Below, piece after piece: positions 25,609-34,496 of a stretch of DNA of 64,000 nucleotides. Source of the stretch: Bacteroides thetaiotaomicron VPI-5482. GTDB lineage: Bacteria; Bacteroidota; Bacteroidia; Bacteroidales; Bacteroidaceae. The DNA is taken from the NCBI RefSeq assembly GCF_000011065.1, contig NC_004663.1, forward strand, positions 2,542,001-2,606,000, written 5' to 3'. The notes under the pieces were generated by a model, which made no database searches, was not told the DNA's origin, and saw only the letters and a program-made list of their open reading frames with translations. Positions within the stretch are counted from its first letter, which is position 1, and the number at the start of each line of letters is the position of its first letter. Both the position numbers and the translations under genes were made by a program.

Positions 25609-26880
25609 TTGAAACTACGTATATTTCTTTTATTTCTGTTTCTGTCTTTATTCCGTGCTCAGGCAGATGTCATCGACAGTTTGATGACGCATCCCAGAGA
25701 CTCCATAGCTCTGACAAGTGACTCCCTTGTATTACGTTTCTTATCGGAGTCAGGGATTCCTATATCCGACAATAACAAGGTCAGATTACTGAAAAGCGGA
25801 CGAGAAAAATTCATTGATTTATTCAGCGCCATCCGCGACGCCAAACACCACATCCATCTGGAATATTTCAATTTCCGCAATGACTCTATAGCCAATGCGC
25901 TGTTCGACCTGCTGGCCGAAAAAGTGAAAGAAGGCGTGGAAGTACGAGCCATGTTCGATGCGTTCGGCAACTGGTCGAACAATAAACCGCTCAAGAAGAG
26001 ACATCTCAAAAAAATACGAGAGCAGGGAATCGAGATTGTCAAGTTCGACCCGTTCACCTTTCCCTACATCAATCATGCGGCACACCGTGATCACCGCAAA
26101 ATAGCCGTCATCGACGGTGAAGTCGCCTATACGGGAGGAATGAACATCGCCGACTACTACATCAACGGACTCCCCAAAATCGGTACATGGCGTGATATGC
26201 ACATGAGAATAGAAGGCGATGCCGTCAATGACCTGCAAGAAATATTTCTTACCATATGGAACAAGGAGACTAAACAAAATATTGGCGGCGAAGCATACTT
26301 CCCCAAGCACAAGGAGCAGTCGGACAGCACCAATGTAGTCGTCGCCATCGTAGACCGCACACCGAAGAAAAACAGCCGTATGCTCAGTCATGCTTATGCC
26401 ATGTCGATCTATTCGGCACAGAAAAACGTGCACATCGTCAACCCGTATTTTGTGCCCACATCCTCCATCAACAAGGCGCTTCAACGCACCATCGAACGAG
26501 GTGTGGATGTCACGATTATGGTTTCTTCTGCCTCCGACATCCCGTTTACTCCGGACGCCGCCCTCTACAAACTTCACAAACTGATGAAAAGGGGGGCCAC
26601 CGTCTATATGTACAATGGCGGTTTCCACCATTCCAAAATCATGATGGTCGACGATATTTTCTGCACGGTAGGCACCGCAAACCTGAACAGCCGCAGCCTC
26701 CGGTACGACTACGAGACGAACGCTTTCATCTTTAACAAGGAAATTACAGGCGAACTGAACGAAATGTTTCGGAACGATATAGAACACTGTACGCAGCTAA
26801 CACCGGAATTCTGGAAAAAGCGCTCACCGTGGAAGAAGTTCGTCGGATGGTTTGCCAATTTATTCACGCCATTTTTGTAA
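25609..26880 (+). CDS. Cardiolipin synthase-like phospholipase D
   Basis: 423 residues from a TTG at 25609. The first in-frame ATG lies after the signal peptide (KLRIFLLFLFLSLFRAQA), so TTG is the better start. Two HKD motifs are present: H-x-K in DHRKIAVIDGE (about 161-171) and HHSKIMMVDD near 341, each followed by the expected Gly/Asn (GGMN; TANLNSRS). Both halves are needed for the phosphotransfer that makes cardiolipin from phosphatidylglycerol. It lacks the two N-terminal membrane helices of ClsA and instead has a cleavable leader or single anchor. It is monocistronic or leads into thyA. Confidence 0.88.
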   Translation: MKLRIFLLFLFLSLFRAQADVIDSLMTHPRDSIALTSDSLVLRFLSESGIPISDNNKVRLLKSGREKFIDLFSAIRDAKHHIHLEYFNFRNDSIANALFDLLAEKVKEGVEVRAMFDAFGNWSNNKPLKKRHLKKIREQGIEIVKFDPFTFPYINHAAHRDHRKIAVIDGEVAYTGGMNIADYYINGLPKIGTWRDMHMRIEGDAVNDLQEIFLTIWNKETKQNIGGEAYFPKHKEQSDSTNVVVAIVDRTPKKNSRMLSHAYAMSIYSAQKNVHIVNPYFVPTSSINKALQRTIERGVDVTIMVSSASDIPFTPDAALYKLHKLMKRGATVYMYNGGFHHSKIMMVDDIFCTVGTANLNSRSLRYDYETNAFIFNKEITGELNEMFRNDIEHCTQLTPEFWKKRSPWKKFVGWFANLFTPFL

Positions 26881-26917
26881 TTTTGCATCGCACCAACTTA
26901 TTGGAAAATTATTCGCT

Positions 26918-27712
26918 ATGAAACAATATTTAGATTTACTCAATCGCGTATTAACTGAAGGAACTGAGAAAAGTGACCGTACAGGAACCGGAACGATCAG
27001 TGTGTTCGGACATCAGATGCGTTTCAACCTCGACGAGGGTTTCCCGTGTCTGACCACCAAAAAACTGCATCTGAAATCAATCATCTACGAGTTACTCTGG
27101 TTTCTGCAAGGTGATACGAACGCGAAATATCTGCAAGAACACGGTGTACGCATCTGGAACGAATGGGCGGACGAGAACGGTGATTTAGGGCATATCTATG
27201 GCTATCAGTGGCGTTCGTGGCCCGACTACGACGGCGGATTCATCGACCAGATCAGCGAAGCGGTAGAGACGATCAAGCACAATCCCGACTCCCGCCGTAT
27301 CATTGTCAGCGCCTGGAATGTAGCCGATTTAAAGAATATGAACCTGCCTCCCTGTCATGCCTTCTTCCAGTTTTACGTGGCAGACGGTCGGCTGAGCCTG
27401 CAACTTTACCAGCGCAGCGCGGATATATTTCTCGGAGTCCCGTTCAATATCGCATCATATGCACTGCTGCTACAAATGATGGCGCAGGTGACAGGACTGA
27501 AAGCGGGTGAATTTATCCATACACTTGGCGATGCCCATATCTATCTGAACCACTTGGATCAGGTCAAATTGCAGCTTAGCCGCGAACCACGCGCATTGCC
27601 TCAAATGAAAATTAATCCGGATGTGAAGAGTATCTATGACTTCCAGTTCGAAGACTTCGAACTGGTGAACTACGACCCGCATCCACATATTGCCGGAATA
27701 GTAGCGGTATAA
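26918..27712 (+). CDS. thyA: Thymidylate synthase
   Basis: 264 residues from the ATG at 26918, exactly the E. coli length. Family markers: RTGTGTISVFGHQMRF, WFLQGDTNAKYL, IYGYQWRSW, catalytic Cys in NLPPCHAFFQFYV (about 146), LYQRSADIFLGVPFNIASYA and HIYLNHLDQ. It converts dUMP to dTMP with methylene-tetrahydrofolate. It sits 5 bp before folA, the standard pair, since the reaction yields dihydrofolate that folA reduces. Confidence 0.97.
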   Translation: MKQYLDLLNRVLTEGTEKSDRTGTGTISVFGHQMRFNLDEGFPCLTTKKLHLKSIIYELLWFLQGDTNAKYLQEHGVRIWNEWADENGDLGHIYGYQWRSWPDYDGGFIDQISEAVETIKHNPDSRRIIVSAWNVADLKNMNLPPCHAFFQFYVADGRLSLQLYQRSADIFLGVPFNIASYALLLQMMAQVTGLKAGEFIHTLGDAHIYLNHLDQVKLQLSREPRALPQMKINPDVKSIYDFQFEDFELVNYDPHPHIAGIVAV

Positions 27713-27716
27713 AACC

Positions 27717-28211
27717 ATGAGTAAAATATCAATTATTGCCGCCGTAGACCGCCGAATGGCGATCGGCTTTCAGAATAAACTGCTTTTCTGGTTGCCCAAC
27801 GACTTGAAACGCTTCAAGGCACTGACTACCGGAAACACCATCATAATGGGAAGAAAAACCTTCGAATCGCTGCCGAAAGGTGCGTTGCCCAATCGCAGAA
27901 ACGTTGTGTTATCCACCCGTCCGGATACGGTATGTCCCGGTGCGGAAGTCTTCCCGTCGCTGGAAGTCGCCCTGCAAAGCTGCAAGGAAGATGAGCACGT
28001 CTATATAATAGGTGGCGCAAGCGTCTACCAGCAGGCACTTCCTCTTGCCGACGAACTTTGTCTGACGGAAATAAATGACGTTGCTCCCGAAGCCGATGCC
28101 TTCTTTCCGGAAGTATCTCCGGCTCAATGGCACGAAAAAAGCAGAGAAGCTCATCCTGTGGATGAGAAACATCTCTGCCCGTATGCTTTTGTAGATTACG
28201 TGAAACAGTAA
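27717..28211 (+). CDS. folA: Dihydrofolate reductase
   Basis: 164 residues. Conserved features: IIAAVDRRMAIGFQNKLLFWLPNDLKRFK (catalytic Asp29), TIIMGRKTFESLPKGALPNR, VVLSTRPD and VYIIGGASVYQQALPLAD. It reduces dihydrofolate to tetrahydrofolate with NADPH and lies directly after thyA. The leading WLP and the Gly-Gly motif are intact, so it should be active. Confidence 0.96.
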   Translation: MSKISIIAAVDRRMAIGFQNKLLFWLPNDLKRFKALTTGNTIIMGRKTFESLPKGALPNRRNVVLSTRPDTVCPGAEVFPSLEVALQSCKEDEHVYIIGGASVYQQALPLADELCLTEINDVAPEADAFFPEVSPAQWHEKSREAHPVDEKHLCPYAFVDYVKQ

Positions 28212-28230
28212 GCTATTTTATTCTGTACGA

Positions 28231-28710
28231 TTAATCTTCGTCTTCAATGTCGACCATAATCGGCATCTGCCGCTTTATGGCTTCATGGAAAGAGATCAAT
28301 GTCTCCGTACGCGCCAACCCCAAAGGTTGCAATTTATCATGTATGATACTCAGCAAATGGTGATTGTTCTTAGCGTAAATCTTGATAAACATATCATATT
28401 TACCAGTAGTGAAATGACACTCTACTACTTCCGGAATGGCTTCCAAAGCTCTCGTTACAGAATCAAAGGATTCCGGATCTTTCAGATATATACCAATATA
28501 AGCACAAGTTTCATATCCTATCTTCTCAGGATCGATCACATATTCCGATCCTTTCAATATTCCCAGATTAGTCAACTTCTGAATGCGCTGGTGGATAGCC
28601 GCCCCGGAAACGTTACACGCTCTTGCTACTTCCAAAAAAGGAATACGCGCGTTCCCTGCTATTAATTTCAGAATTTGCTCATCTAAAGCATCTAATTGAT
28701 GATGTCCCAT
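28231..28710 (-). CDS. Lrp/AsnC family transcription regulator
   Basis: 159 residues. The N-terminal helix-turn-helix is LDEQILKLIAGNARIPFLEVARACNVSG-type (about 8-45). The RAM ligand domain follows, with YIGIYLKDPESFDSVTRALEAI and CHFTTGKYDMFIKIYAKN (about 75-120). It binds DNA and usually responds to amino acids. The C-terminus is acidic (VDIEDED). No target site or neighbour pathway points to its regulon. The gene is convergent with folA. Confidence 0.92.
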   Translation of the reverse strand: MGHHQLDALDEQILKLIAGNARIPFLEVARACNVSGAAIHQRIQKLTNLGILKGSEYVIDPEKIGYETCAYIGIYLKDPESFDSVTRALEAIPEVVECHFTTGKYDMFIKIYAKNNHHLLSIIHDKLQPLGLARTETLISFHEAIKRQMPIMVDIEDED

Positions 28711-28748
28711 TTTTGAATCAAATTGTTTTAATCAATGAATCTTTCATG

Positions 28749-28756
28749 CAAAGTTA
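28749..28756 (-). promoter_or_regulatory. -7 box for the Lrp-type regulator
   Basis: The minus strand reads TAACTTTG, 39 bp before the ATG at 28710. Confidence 0.5.
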
Positions 28757-28829
28757 GCTATTTTTCGGCAACAAATACTATGATTTATTACTTTTATTTG
28801 CAAATATCGAATAAGTCAACAATAGTTTG

Positions 28830-28837
28830 TACCTTTG
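28830..28837 (+). promoter_or_regulatory. -7 box for the M64 peptidase
   Basis: TACCTTTG lies 26 bp before the ATG at 28863, supporting that start over one at 28827. Confidence 0.5.
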
Positions 28838-28862
28838 TAAAAAACATAAATATACTATTTAT

Positions 28863-30140
28863 ATGAAACAAATTTGCAGTATTCTTCTTTTTTTCCTGAT
28901 TTCGGCAGGAAGTTATGCGCAAAACTTTGCAGATTATTTTCAGAATAAGACGTTGCGGGTAGATTATATCTTCACCGGAAACAATAAGCAGCAAGCGATC
29001 TATCTGGACGAGCTGTCTCAGCTTCCCTCCTGGGCAGGTCGTGAACATCATTTGTCCGAACTTCCGCTCGAAGGCAACGGGCAAATTATCGTCAGAGATC
29101 TCGCCACCCGACAGTGTATCTACAAGACTTCCTTTTCTTCTCTGTTTCAAGAGTGGCTGTCCACCGACGAAGCCAAGGAGACAGCCAAAGGCTTCGAAAA
29201 TACATTCTTGCTTCCCTACCCCAAACAGCCGGCAGAGGTAGAAATCGTGCTGTTCTCTCCCCGCAAGGAAGTGATGACCAGCTTCAAGCACATTGTCCGT
29301 CCGGACGATATCTTGATTCATAAACGGGGAACATCGCACGTCACTCCACACCGGTATATGCTTCAGAGCGGTAACGAAAAAGAGTGCATAGATGTCGCTA
29401 TCCTGGCAGAAGGCTACACGGAAAAGGAAATGGATTTATTCTATCAGGATGCGCAGAAAGCCTGCGAGAGCCTGTTTTCGCACGAACCGTTCCGGTCGAT
29501 GAAAAACAAGTTCAACATAGTGGCTGTAGCCAGTCCGTCGATTGACAGCGGAGTCAGTGTTCCCCGCGAAAATCAATGGAAACACACGGCTGTTCATTCT
29601 CATTTCGATACTTTTTACTCGGACCGTTACCTGACTACAAGTCGGGTGAAGGCCATCCACAACGCTTTGGCCGGCATTCCTTATGAGCATATTATTATCC
29701 TTGCCAATACGGATGTGTACGGAGGCGGAGGAATTTACAACTCATATACGCTGACTACCGCTCATCATCCGATGTTCAAGCCTGTAGTGGTCCATGAATT
29801 CGGACATAGCTTCGGAGGCTTGGCGGATGAGTATTTTTATGATGACGATGTAATGACGGACACGTATCCGCTGGATGTAGAGCCGTGGGAACAGAACATC
29901 AGTACACGGGTAAATTTTGCCTTGAAATGGGAAGATATGCTTGCACCGAATACGCCTGTCCCCACACCTGTAGCACAACATCAAAACTATCCGGTAGGTG
30001 TATATGAAGGTGGCGGTTACTCAGCCAAAGGTATTTACCGTCCGGCATTCAATTGTCGCATGAAAACGAACGAATATCCTGAGTTCTGCCCGGTATGCCA
30101 GCGTGCTATCCAGCGGATTATTGAGTTCTATGTCCCTTAA
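28863..30140 (+). CDS. M64 family metallopeptidase (IgA peptidase family)
   Basis: 425 residues from the ATG at 28863. The signal peptide is KQICSILLFFLISAGSYAQ. An Ig-like N-terminal domain (about 25-150) with YIFTGNNKQQAIYLDELSQ is followed by the M64 catalytic domain. It starts at DVAILAEGYTEKEMDLF and includes zinc site HEFGHSFGGLADEY (His311, His315) and Met-turn-like FNCRMKTNEYPEFCPVC. Family relatives cleave human IgA in Clostridium, but most Bacteroides members have unknown substrates; peptidase activity is likely, IgA cleavage unproven. It is exported and stands alone. Confidence 0.9.
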   Translation: MKQICSILLFFLISAGSYAQNFADYFQNKTLRVDYIFTGNNKQQAIYLDELSQLPSWAGREHHLSELPLEGNGQIIVRDLATRQCIYKTSFSSLFQEWLSTDEAKETAKGFENTFLLPYPKQPAEVEIVLFSPRKEVMTSFKHIVRPDDILIHKRGTSHVTPHRYMLQSGNEKECIDVAILAEGYTEKEMDLFYQDAQKACESLFSHEPFRSMKNKFNIVAVASPSIDSGVSVPRENQWKHTAVHSHFDTFYSDRYLTTSRVKAIHNALAGIPYEHIIILANTDVYGGGGIYNSYTLTTAHHPMFKPVVVHEFGHSFGGLADEYFYDDDVMTDTYPLDVEPWEQNISTRVNFALKWEDMLAPNTPVPTPVAQHQNYPVGVYEGGGYSAKGIYRPAFNCRMKTNEYPEFCPVCQRAIQRIIEFYVP

Positions 30141-30184
30141 TTAAAGGCAGATGTAGGAATTCTTTTTCTTTTAGAATTCCTGTC

Positions 30185-30290
30185 TGACTCCTGACATAGT
30201 AACATCTCATAGTATCATATAACTGATATAATATAACACCCGATAGAGTATAACATTTGGTATAGCAATACCGGGTATAGCAACAAAAAA
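30185..30290. repeat. Degenerate direct repeats (ATAGTATAACA type)
   Basis: Five to six imperfect units of about 16-18 bp (containing ATAGTA, GATATAATATAACA, GATAGAGTATAACA, GGTATAGCAATACC) between the M64 and GNAT genes. AT-rich. Function unknown. Confidence 0.5.
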
Positions 30291-30320
30291 CAATATTGTC
30301 AAACTTAAAACCCAAACCGT

Positions 30321-30857
30321 ATGATCAGATTTCAACCGATCACCACATCGGACGTACAACATTACAAATTTATGGAAGAGCTTCTCGTCGAATCGTTTCC
30401 ACCCGAAGAATATCGCGAACTGGAACATCTTCGCGAATATACAGACCGGATAGGTAACTTCCATAATAATATCATTTTTGACGATGACCTGCCCATTGGC
30501 TTTATCACATATTGGGATTTCGATGAATTCTATTACGTAGAACACTTCGCTACCAATCCGGCATTGCGCAACGGAGGTTACGGAAAACGCACATTAGAGC
30601 ATTTATGTGAGTTTCTGAAACGCCCCATTGTACTGGAAGTAGAACGCCCGGTAGAGGAGATGGCCAAACGCCGTATCAACTTTTACCAACGCCACGGATT
30701 TACACTGTGGGAAAAAGACTACTACCAGCCGCCGTATAAAGAAGGAGACGATTTCCTGCCTATGTATCTCATGGTACACGGCAACCTGGATGCAGAAAAG
30801 GATTATGAAGGGATAAGACATAAACTCCATACAATCGTTTACGGAGTCAAAGAATAA
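30321..30857 (+). CDS. GNAT family N-acetyltransferase
   Basis: 178 residues. The GNAT fold is visible: FMEELLVESFPPEEY at the start, a strand VEHFATNPALRNGGYGKRTLEHL (about 76-98) with the acetyl-CoA loop GGYGKR, then VLEVERPVEEMAKRRINFYQRHGFTL, typical motif B. It transfers acetyl to an amine; the substrate is unknown. The C-terminal 40 residues (GDDFLPMYLMVHGNL...) are specific to this subfamily. It stands alone, ended by the hairpin at 30986. Confidence 0.87.
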   Translation: MIRFQPITTSDVQHYKFMEELLVESFPPEEYRELEHLREYTDRIGNFHNNIIFDDDLPIGFITYWDFDEFYYVEHFATNPALRNGGYGKRTLEHLCEFLKRPIVLEVERPVEEMAKRRINFYQRHGFTLWEKDYYQPPYKEGDDFLPMYLMVHGNLDAEKDYEGIRHKLHTIVYGVKE

Positions 30858-30985
30858 AGAAACAAAAGAATCGGAAGAAACATACTTCGGATAGATTTTA
30901 GATCATATCCGGCAGACGAAGTTCAGACATAAAGTCTGCCTCTGCCGAAGAATAATAAACAGAGAAGCTAAAAGAGAAGCTAAAA

Positions 30986-31022
30986 AGAAAGGGCGTCCAA
31001 TTGCTTGGACGCCCTTCTCTAT
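30986..31022. terminator. Bidirectional terminator
   Basis: GGGCGTCCA at 30991-30999 pairs perfectly with TGGACGCCC at 31006-31014. A-rich DNA lies on the left and T-rich on the right, as for convergent units (GNAT from the left, exbD from the right). Confidence 0.85.
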
Positions 31023-31037
31023 ATATCAATTAACTAA

Positions 31038-31508
31038 TTATTTCTCACCACGTTTAGTAGAAGAATAGTTAATCTTCAAAGCGTAAGATTTTCTAAGAGC
31101 ATTCTTCACGTCTGTGATAATACCCATTTTAGTCTTTTGGTCTACTTTCAGAGACACAGTCATCTTAGCTTGGTCACCCTCATTCATACTTGCACGTTCC
31201 TGGAAAATGAAGTCTTGTACTTCGCCAACTTCAGCATAGCTGTCGTTGAGCTGAATACGACTTTCAGTACCCATTTTCGCACGATATTCCTGAGTCGGTT
31301 CACCCACATAAATGAATGTTACCAGCGATTTCTTCTCCAGTTTTTCGAGTTCAGTACCTACCGGAAGTGTAAACTGTACCTTTAATGTTACCTCGCGCAT
31401 TGTTGTTACAATCATAAAGAAGAACAACAAAGTAAAGATAAGGTCAGGCAACGAAGAAGTATTCAATGCCGGCATTTCACGTTTACCAGTTTTATTAAAT
31501 TTTCCCAT
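31038..31508 (-). CDS. ExbD/TolR family biopolymer transporter (second)
   Basis: 156 residues. An N-terminal membrane helix (LPDLIFTLLFFFMIVTTM, residues 20-37) carries the conserved Asp22. The periplasmic domain follows. It is the distal gene of the four-gene cluster, 3 bp after the previous ExbD gene. ExbD subunits form the proton-driven stator with ExbB that powers TonB. The second copy may give a different energised complex or a hetero-assembly. Confidence 0.9.
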   Translation of the reverse strand: MGKFNKTGKREMPALNTSSLPDLIFTLLFFFMIVTTMREVTLKVQFTLPVGTELEKLEKKSLVTFIYVGEPTQEYRAKMGTESRIQLNDSYAEVGEVQDFIFQERASMNEGDQAKMTVSLKVDQKTKMGIITDVKNALRKSYALKINYSSTKRGEK

Positions 31509-31511
31509 TAC

Positions 31512-32105
31512 TTACTTCCTTTTTTCTCCGTATTTTTTAGGTTCTGCCTCAGAAATTCTCTGCGGATAGATTTCACGAATTGCTTTTTGCTGTTCGTCGT
31601 TCAATTCCGCATAAGGTCTTTGCCATTTCTGAAGGGCCAGTTCATCTCTCAATTCATTGTATGCAGCAACAAGTTCGTTCTGCACGCTGATGTATGCCTG
31701 ATAAGAAGATCCACGGTCATTCTGCAAAGAAATTACATGCTTGTCGTTAACGAGAGTCGTACCGAAAAACTCCACATTCTTCTGTGTCTTTTCAGGCATG
31801 TGCTCTGCATTGCCGGCATTAGCAATAAATTCTTTAGCTTTTTCCCTTAGTTGCTCAACACCGATATAATCATTACCGCACATCAAAGCATCATCCTTAT
31901 TCAGGTATACCTGCAAAATGTTACGTTCTTTGATCTTATCTGTATTCTGTTGATCTTGATCTTCGGGTGGTGGAGGCAAAAGTCTTGCCAAACCACGGTC
32001 CGTATCCATTGATGTTGTAATCAAGAAGAAGATCAGCAACAAGAAAGCGATATCCGCCGTAGAACTTGAGTTAATATCAGGAACTTTTCTTTTTCCTCTT
32101 GCCAT
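31512..32105 (-). CDS. ExbD/TolR family biopolymer transporter (first)
   Basis: 197 residues. The membrane helix is STADIAFLLLIFFLITTSM (15-33), with the conserved Asp18 and a Pro-rich exit (RLLPPPPEDQDQQ). The periplasmic domain is longer than usual, with a Gln/Glu-rich helical end (LRDELALQKWQRPYAELNDE), so this is a Bacteroidetes-type ExbD. It follows the small membrane protein gene by 35 bp. Stator function is inferred from the family and from the ExbB neighbour. Confidence 0.9.
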   Translation of the reverse strand: MARGKRKVPDINSSSTADIAFLLLIFFLITTSMDTDRGLARLLPPPPEDQDQQNTDKIKERNILQVYLNKDDALMCGNDYIGVEQLREKAKEFIANAGNAEHMPEKTQKNVEFFGTTLVNDKHVISLQNDRGSSYQAYISVQNELVAAYNELRDELALQKWQRPYAELNDEQQKAIREIYPQRISEAEPKKYGEKRK

Positions 32106-32140
32106 TGTAATTACTTATTAAATTGAGTATCCTCAATTGA

Positions 32141-32626
32141 TTATGATATTTTTTTCTTTATGCCACTTGCAATGATTGCAACGATTGTTACAAACAACAA
32201 GATGTAGATGGAATAAAGGAACATATCAGTTAATTTCAGCCAGAAAGGAACGTTGTCAGTACCGTCATAACCTGGGATATTCATCGGTGTTCCATCACCT
32301 GCAGCCCAAGCAATCACTAAAACAACAACCAAAAGAACCAAACCAAGCAATGACTTAATTGCATTTGCAGGGCTATCTTTCAAAGCTGCTCCAAATTGGA
32401 ATACAGCAGCAACTACTGTAGCAGCAACAGCCAAACCAAATAACCCATAAATGAGCATCAGTAAGGCATTTGTGTTTGCCGGTTGCCACATTTCAGGATC
32501 TACTCCCGCAATGACATCTGCTCCTTGAGCATCACCACCCAGGTAGAAAAGCCCCAGGACAATGAGGATGATGGCAAACATCGCATACAGTGCGTAATAC
32601 GATACTTTATATGATAACTTACTCAT
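32141..32626 (-). CDS. Membrane protein between ExbB and ExbD
   Basis: 161 residues, about four membrane helices: 12-29 (LYAMFAIILIVLGLFYLG), 54-78 (ALLMLIYGLFGLAVAATVV), 92-107 (SLLGLVLLVVVLVIAW) and 138-156 (YSIYILLFVTIVAIIASG). It lies 6 bp from the ExbB stop and 35 bp from the first ExbD start. It is a constant companion of exbB/exbD in Bacteroidetes but has no described function. It may be an accessory subunit of the proton channel. Confidence 0.75.
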   Translation of the reverse strand: MSKLSYKVSYYALYAMFAIILIVLGLFYLGGDAQGADVIAGVDPEMWQPANTNALLMLIYGLFGLAVAATVVAAVFQFGAALKDSPANAIKSLLGLVLLVVVLVIAWAAGDGTPMNIPGYDGTDNVPFWLKLTDMFLYSIYILLFVTIVAIIASGIKKKIS

Positions 32627-32632
32627 TTCGAA

Positions 32633-33436
32633 TTATTTTTTGTATTTCAGATCATATTTGATTACCATGTCAAGCAAAGAGATAGAAGAGTCTTCCATTT
32701 CGCTTGTAAGAGCTTCAATCTTAGCAAGTACGTAGTTGTAGAATACCTGAAGAATCAAAGCAACGATCAAACCGAAAATAGTTGTAATCAAGGCAACTTT
32801 CATACCACCTGCAACAACCGTCGGAGAGATATCACCTACCTGCTGGATCTTATCAAATGCCTGCACCATACCGATTACAGTACCCAAGAATCCGAGTGAC
32901 GGAGCCATAGCGATAAACAGTGTGATCCAAGAACATCCTTTTTCAAGGTAACCAGCCTGTACACCACCGTAAGATACTACTGACTTCTCAACTACATCGA
33001 TACCTTGGTCGATTCTCATCAAACCCTGGTAGTAGATAGAAGCAACAGGACCTCTGGTGTTACGTGCGATGTCTTTAGCAGCTTCAACATCACCTTTTTC
33101 CAAAGCAGCTTCGATAGATGCCATGAATTTTTTTGTGTTGATTTCAGCCAAGCTCAAATAGATGATACGTTCGATACAGAAAGCCAAACCGATAACCAAA
33201 GCAATAGCAACCAAACTCATGAAAGATGCAGTACCTTCGATGAATTTAACTTTGATTTCTTTGTGAATACCACCTTCTTCTGCAGCAGGAGCAGCGGCCG
33301 GAGCAGCTTGAGCAGCAGCAGGAGCAGCTTGTTGTTCAGTTTGTTCTGCTGCAGGAGCGTCTTGAGCCTGAGCAAGTTGAATTGAGCCAAATGTAAAGGC
33401 CCCAATCACAGCAACAATTGCAAATAACTTTTTCAT
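32633..33436 (-). CDS. exbB: ExbB/TolQ-type proton channel
   Basis: 267 residues. A hydrophobic start (KKLFAIVAVIGAFTFGS) is followed by an Ala/Gln/Pro-rich stretch (about 25-53), unusual for ExbB. The MotA/TolQ/ExbB domain has FMSLVAIALVIGLAFCIERI (TM1 of the core), SLGFLGTVIGMVQAF and IFGLIVALILQVFYNYVLAK. The loop WITLFIAMAPSLGFLGTV is the hallmark segment. It forms the pentameric channel around an ExbD dimer and drives TonB. First gene of the cluster, followed by the membrane protein and two exbD genes. Confidence 0.92.
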   Translation of the reverse strand: MKKLFAIVAVIGAFTFGSIQLAQAQDAPAAEQTEQQAAPAAAQAAPAAAPAAEEGGIHKEIKVKFIEGTASFMSLVAIALVIGLAFCIERIIYLSLAEINTKKFMASIEAALEKGDVEAAKDIARNTRGPVASIYYQGLMRIDQGIDVVEKSVVSYGGVQAGYLEKGCSWITLFIAMAPSLGFLGTVIGMVQAFDKIQQVGDISPTVVAGGMKVALITTIFGLIVALILQVFYNYVLAKIEALTSEMEDSSISLLDMVIKYDLKYKK

Positions 33437-33511
33437 TGTGTGTCTAATTTTTAAGATTAATTAATTGATTATTATTTATTGTATTTACTTCACGTTTCAA
33501 CTTTTGTTCTG

Positions 33512-33599
33512 CGGAGAGACGGGGATTCGAACCCCGGATACACTTTTGGCGTATACACGCTTTCCAGGCGTGCCTCTTCAACCACTCGAGCACCTCTCC
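33512..33599 (-). tRNA. tRNA-Ser (GGA anticodon)
   Basis: 88 nt on the minus strand. The acceptor stem pairs GGAGAGG (5' end) with TCTCTCC plus discriminator G. The D arm has GAGTGG, the anticodon loop contains GGA (reads UCC), a long variable arm follows (the class II mark of serine), then GGTTCGAATCC as the T arm. The 3' CCA is not encoded. Confidence 0.95.
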
Positions 33600-33719
33600 T
33601 TATGAGTTTTCCGCATTTTCAGCTACAAATGTATCCTTTTTTTTCTTTTCCTAAAGCATTATCCCTTTTTTATCTTAAATAAATACTGCAAATTAATATA
33701 ATTTAAAACCTTTGGAACC

Positions 33720-34496
33720 TTATTTGACCATTCCGAACACTTTTAGCGCATTTTCGGAAGTGGCTTGTGAAAGGTGCTCCGGGGTGGTCCGATAAATTTC
33801 TACCAGTTTCAGGAACGTATCACGCACATTCGCACTTTCATTCCTCTTCCCCCGATTGGGGGCCGGGGTCAGATACGGTGAATCCGTTTCGAGCACAATC
33901 CGCTCCAAAGGCACTGTCAGCAAAGTATCCGGCAGTGAGGACTTTTTAAATGTGACCACTCCATTGATTCCCAACATGAAACCGCCAAATTCAAGCAACC
34001 GGGCCGCTTCTTCGGCATTTCCGGTGAAACTATGAAAAATACCGGTCAAAGCAGTGTTTTTATAGGGCTCCATTACCTTATATATATAGTCGAATGCCTC
34101 CCGCGAATGAACCACGATGGGCAATTTATATTCGAGCGCCCATTCTATCTGTTTCTCAAAAACGTACAGTTGTTCGTTCAGAAAGGTTTTATCCCAATAC
34201 AAATCAAGCCCAATTTCGCCAATGGCTACAAAGTTATTGGGTGCTTCCAGACGCTCCCGGACGATTGACAGTTCCTGACGGTATGACTCGTTCACCGAGG
34301 TAGGATGCAGTCCGATCATCGGATAACAGAAATCCGGATAATCCGCGCAAACCGACAGCATGGGTTCAATCGTCGTACTGTCAATGTTGGGCATATAAAT
34401 ACGCGAAACACCTGCCTGACGTGCACGTTCCATCACCTGCGGCAGGTCATCGGAAAATTCTTCTAAAAAAAGATGGGAATGAGTATCTATTAACAT
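33720..34496 (-). CDS. TatD family metal-dependent DNase
   Basis: 258 residues. The start is LIDTHSHLFLEEF (metal His in THSH). Later metal residues are GEIGLDLYWDKT, IVVHSREAF, GIFHSFTGN and LETDSPYLTPAP. The latter is the TatD Asp-Ser signature. It is a TIM-barrel 3'-5' nuclease of about normal length (265). Its ATG overlaps the stop of the gene upstream by 7 bp. The gene ends 121 bp before tRNA-Ser. Confidence 0.93.
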   Translation of the reverse strand: MLIDTHSHLFLEEFSDDLPQVMERARQAGVSRIYMPNIDSTTIEPMLSVCADYPDFCYPMIGLHPTSVNESYRQELSIVRERLEAPNNFVAIGEIGLDLYWDKTFLNEQLYVFEKQIEWALEYKLPIVVHSREAFDYIYKVMEPYKNTALTGIFHSFTGNAEEAARLLEFGGFMLGINGVVTFKKSSLPDTLLTVPLERIVLETDSPYLTPAPNRGKRNESANVRDTFLKLVEIYRTTPEHLSQATSENALKVFGMVK

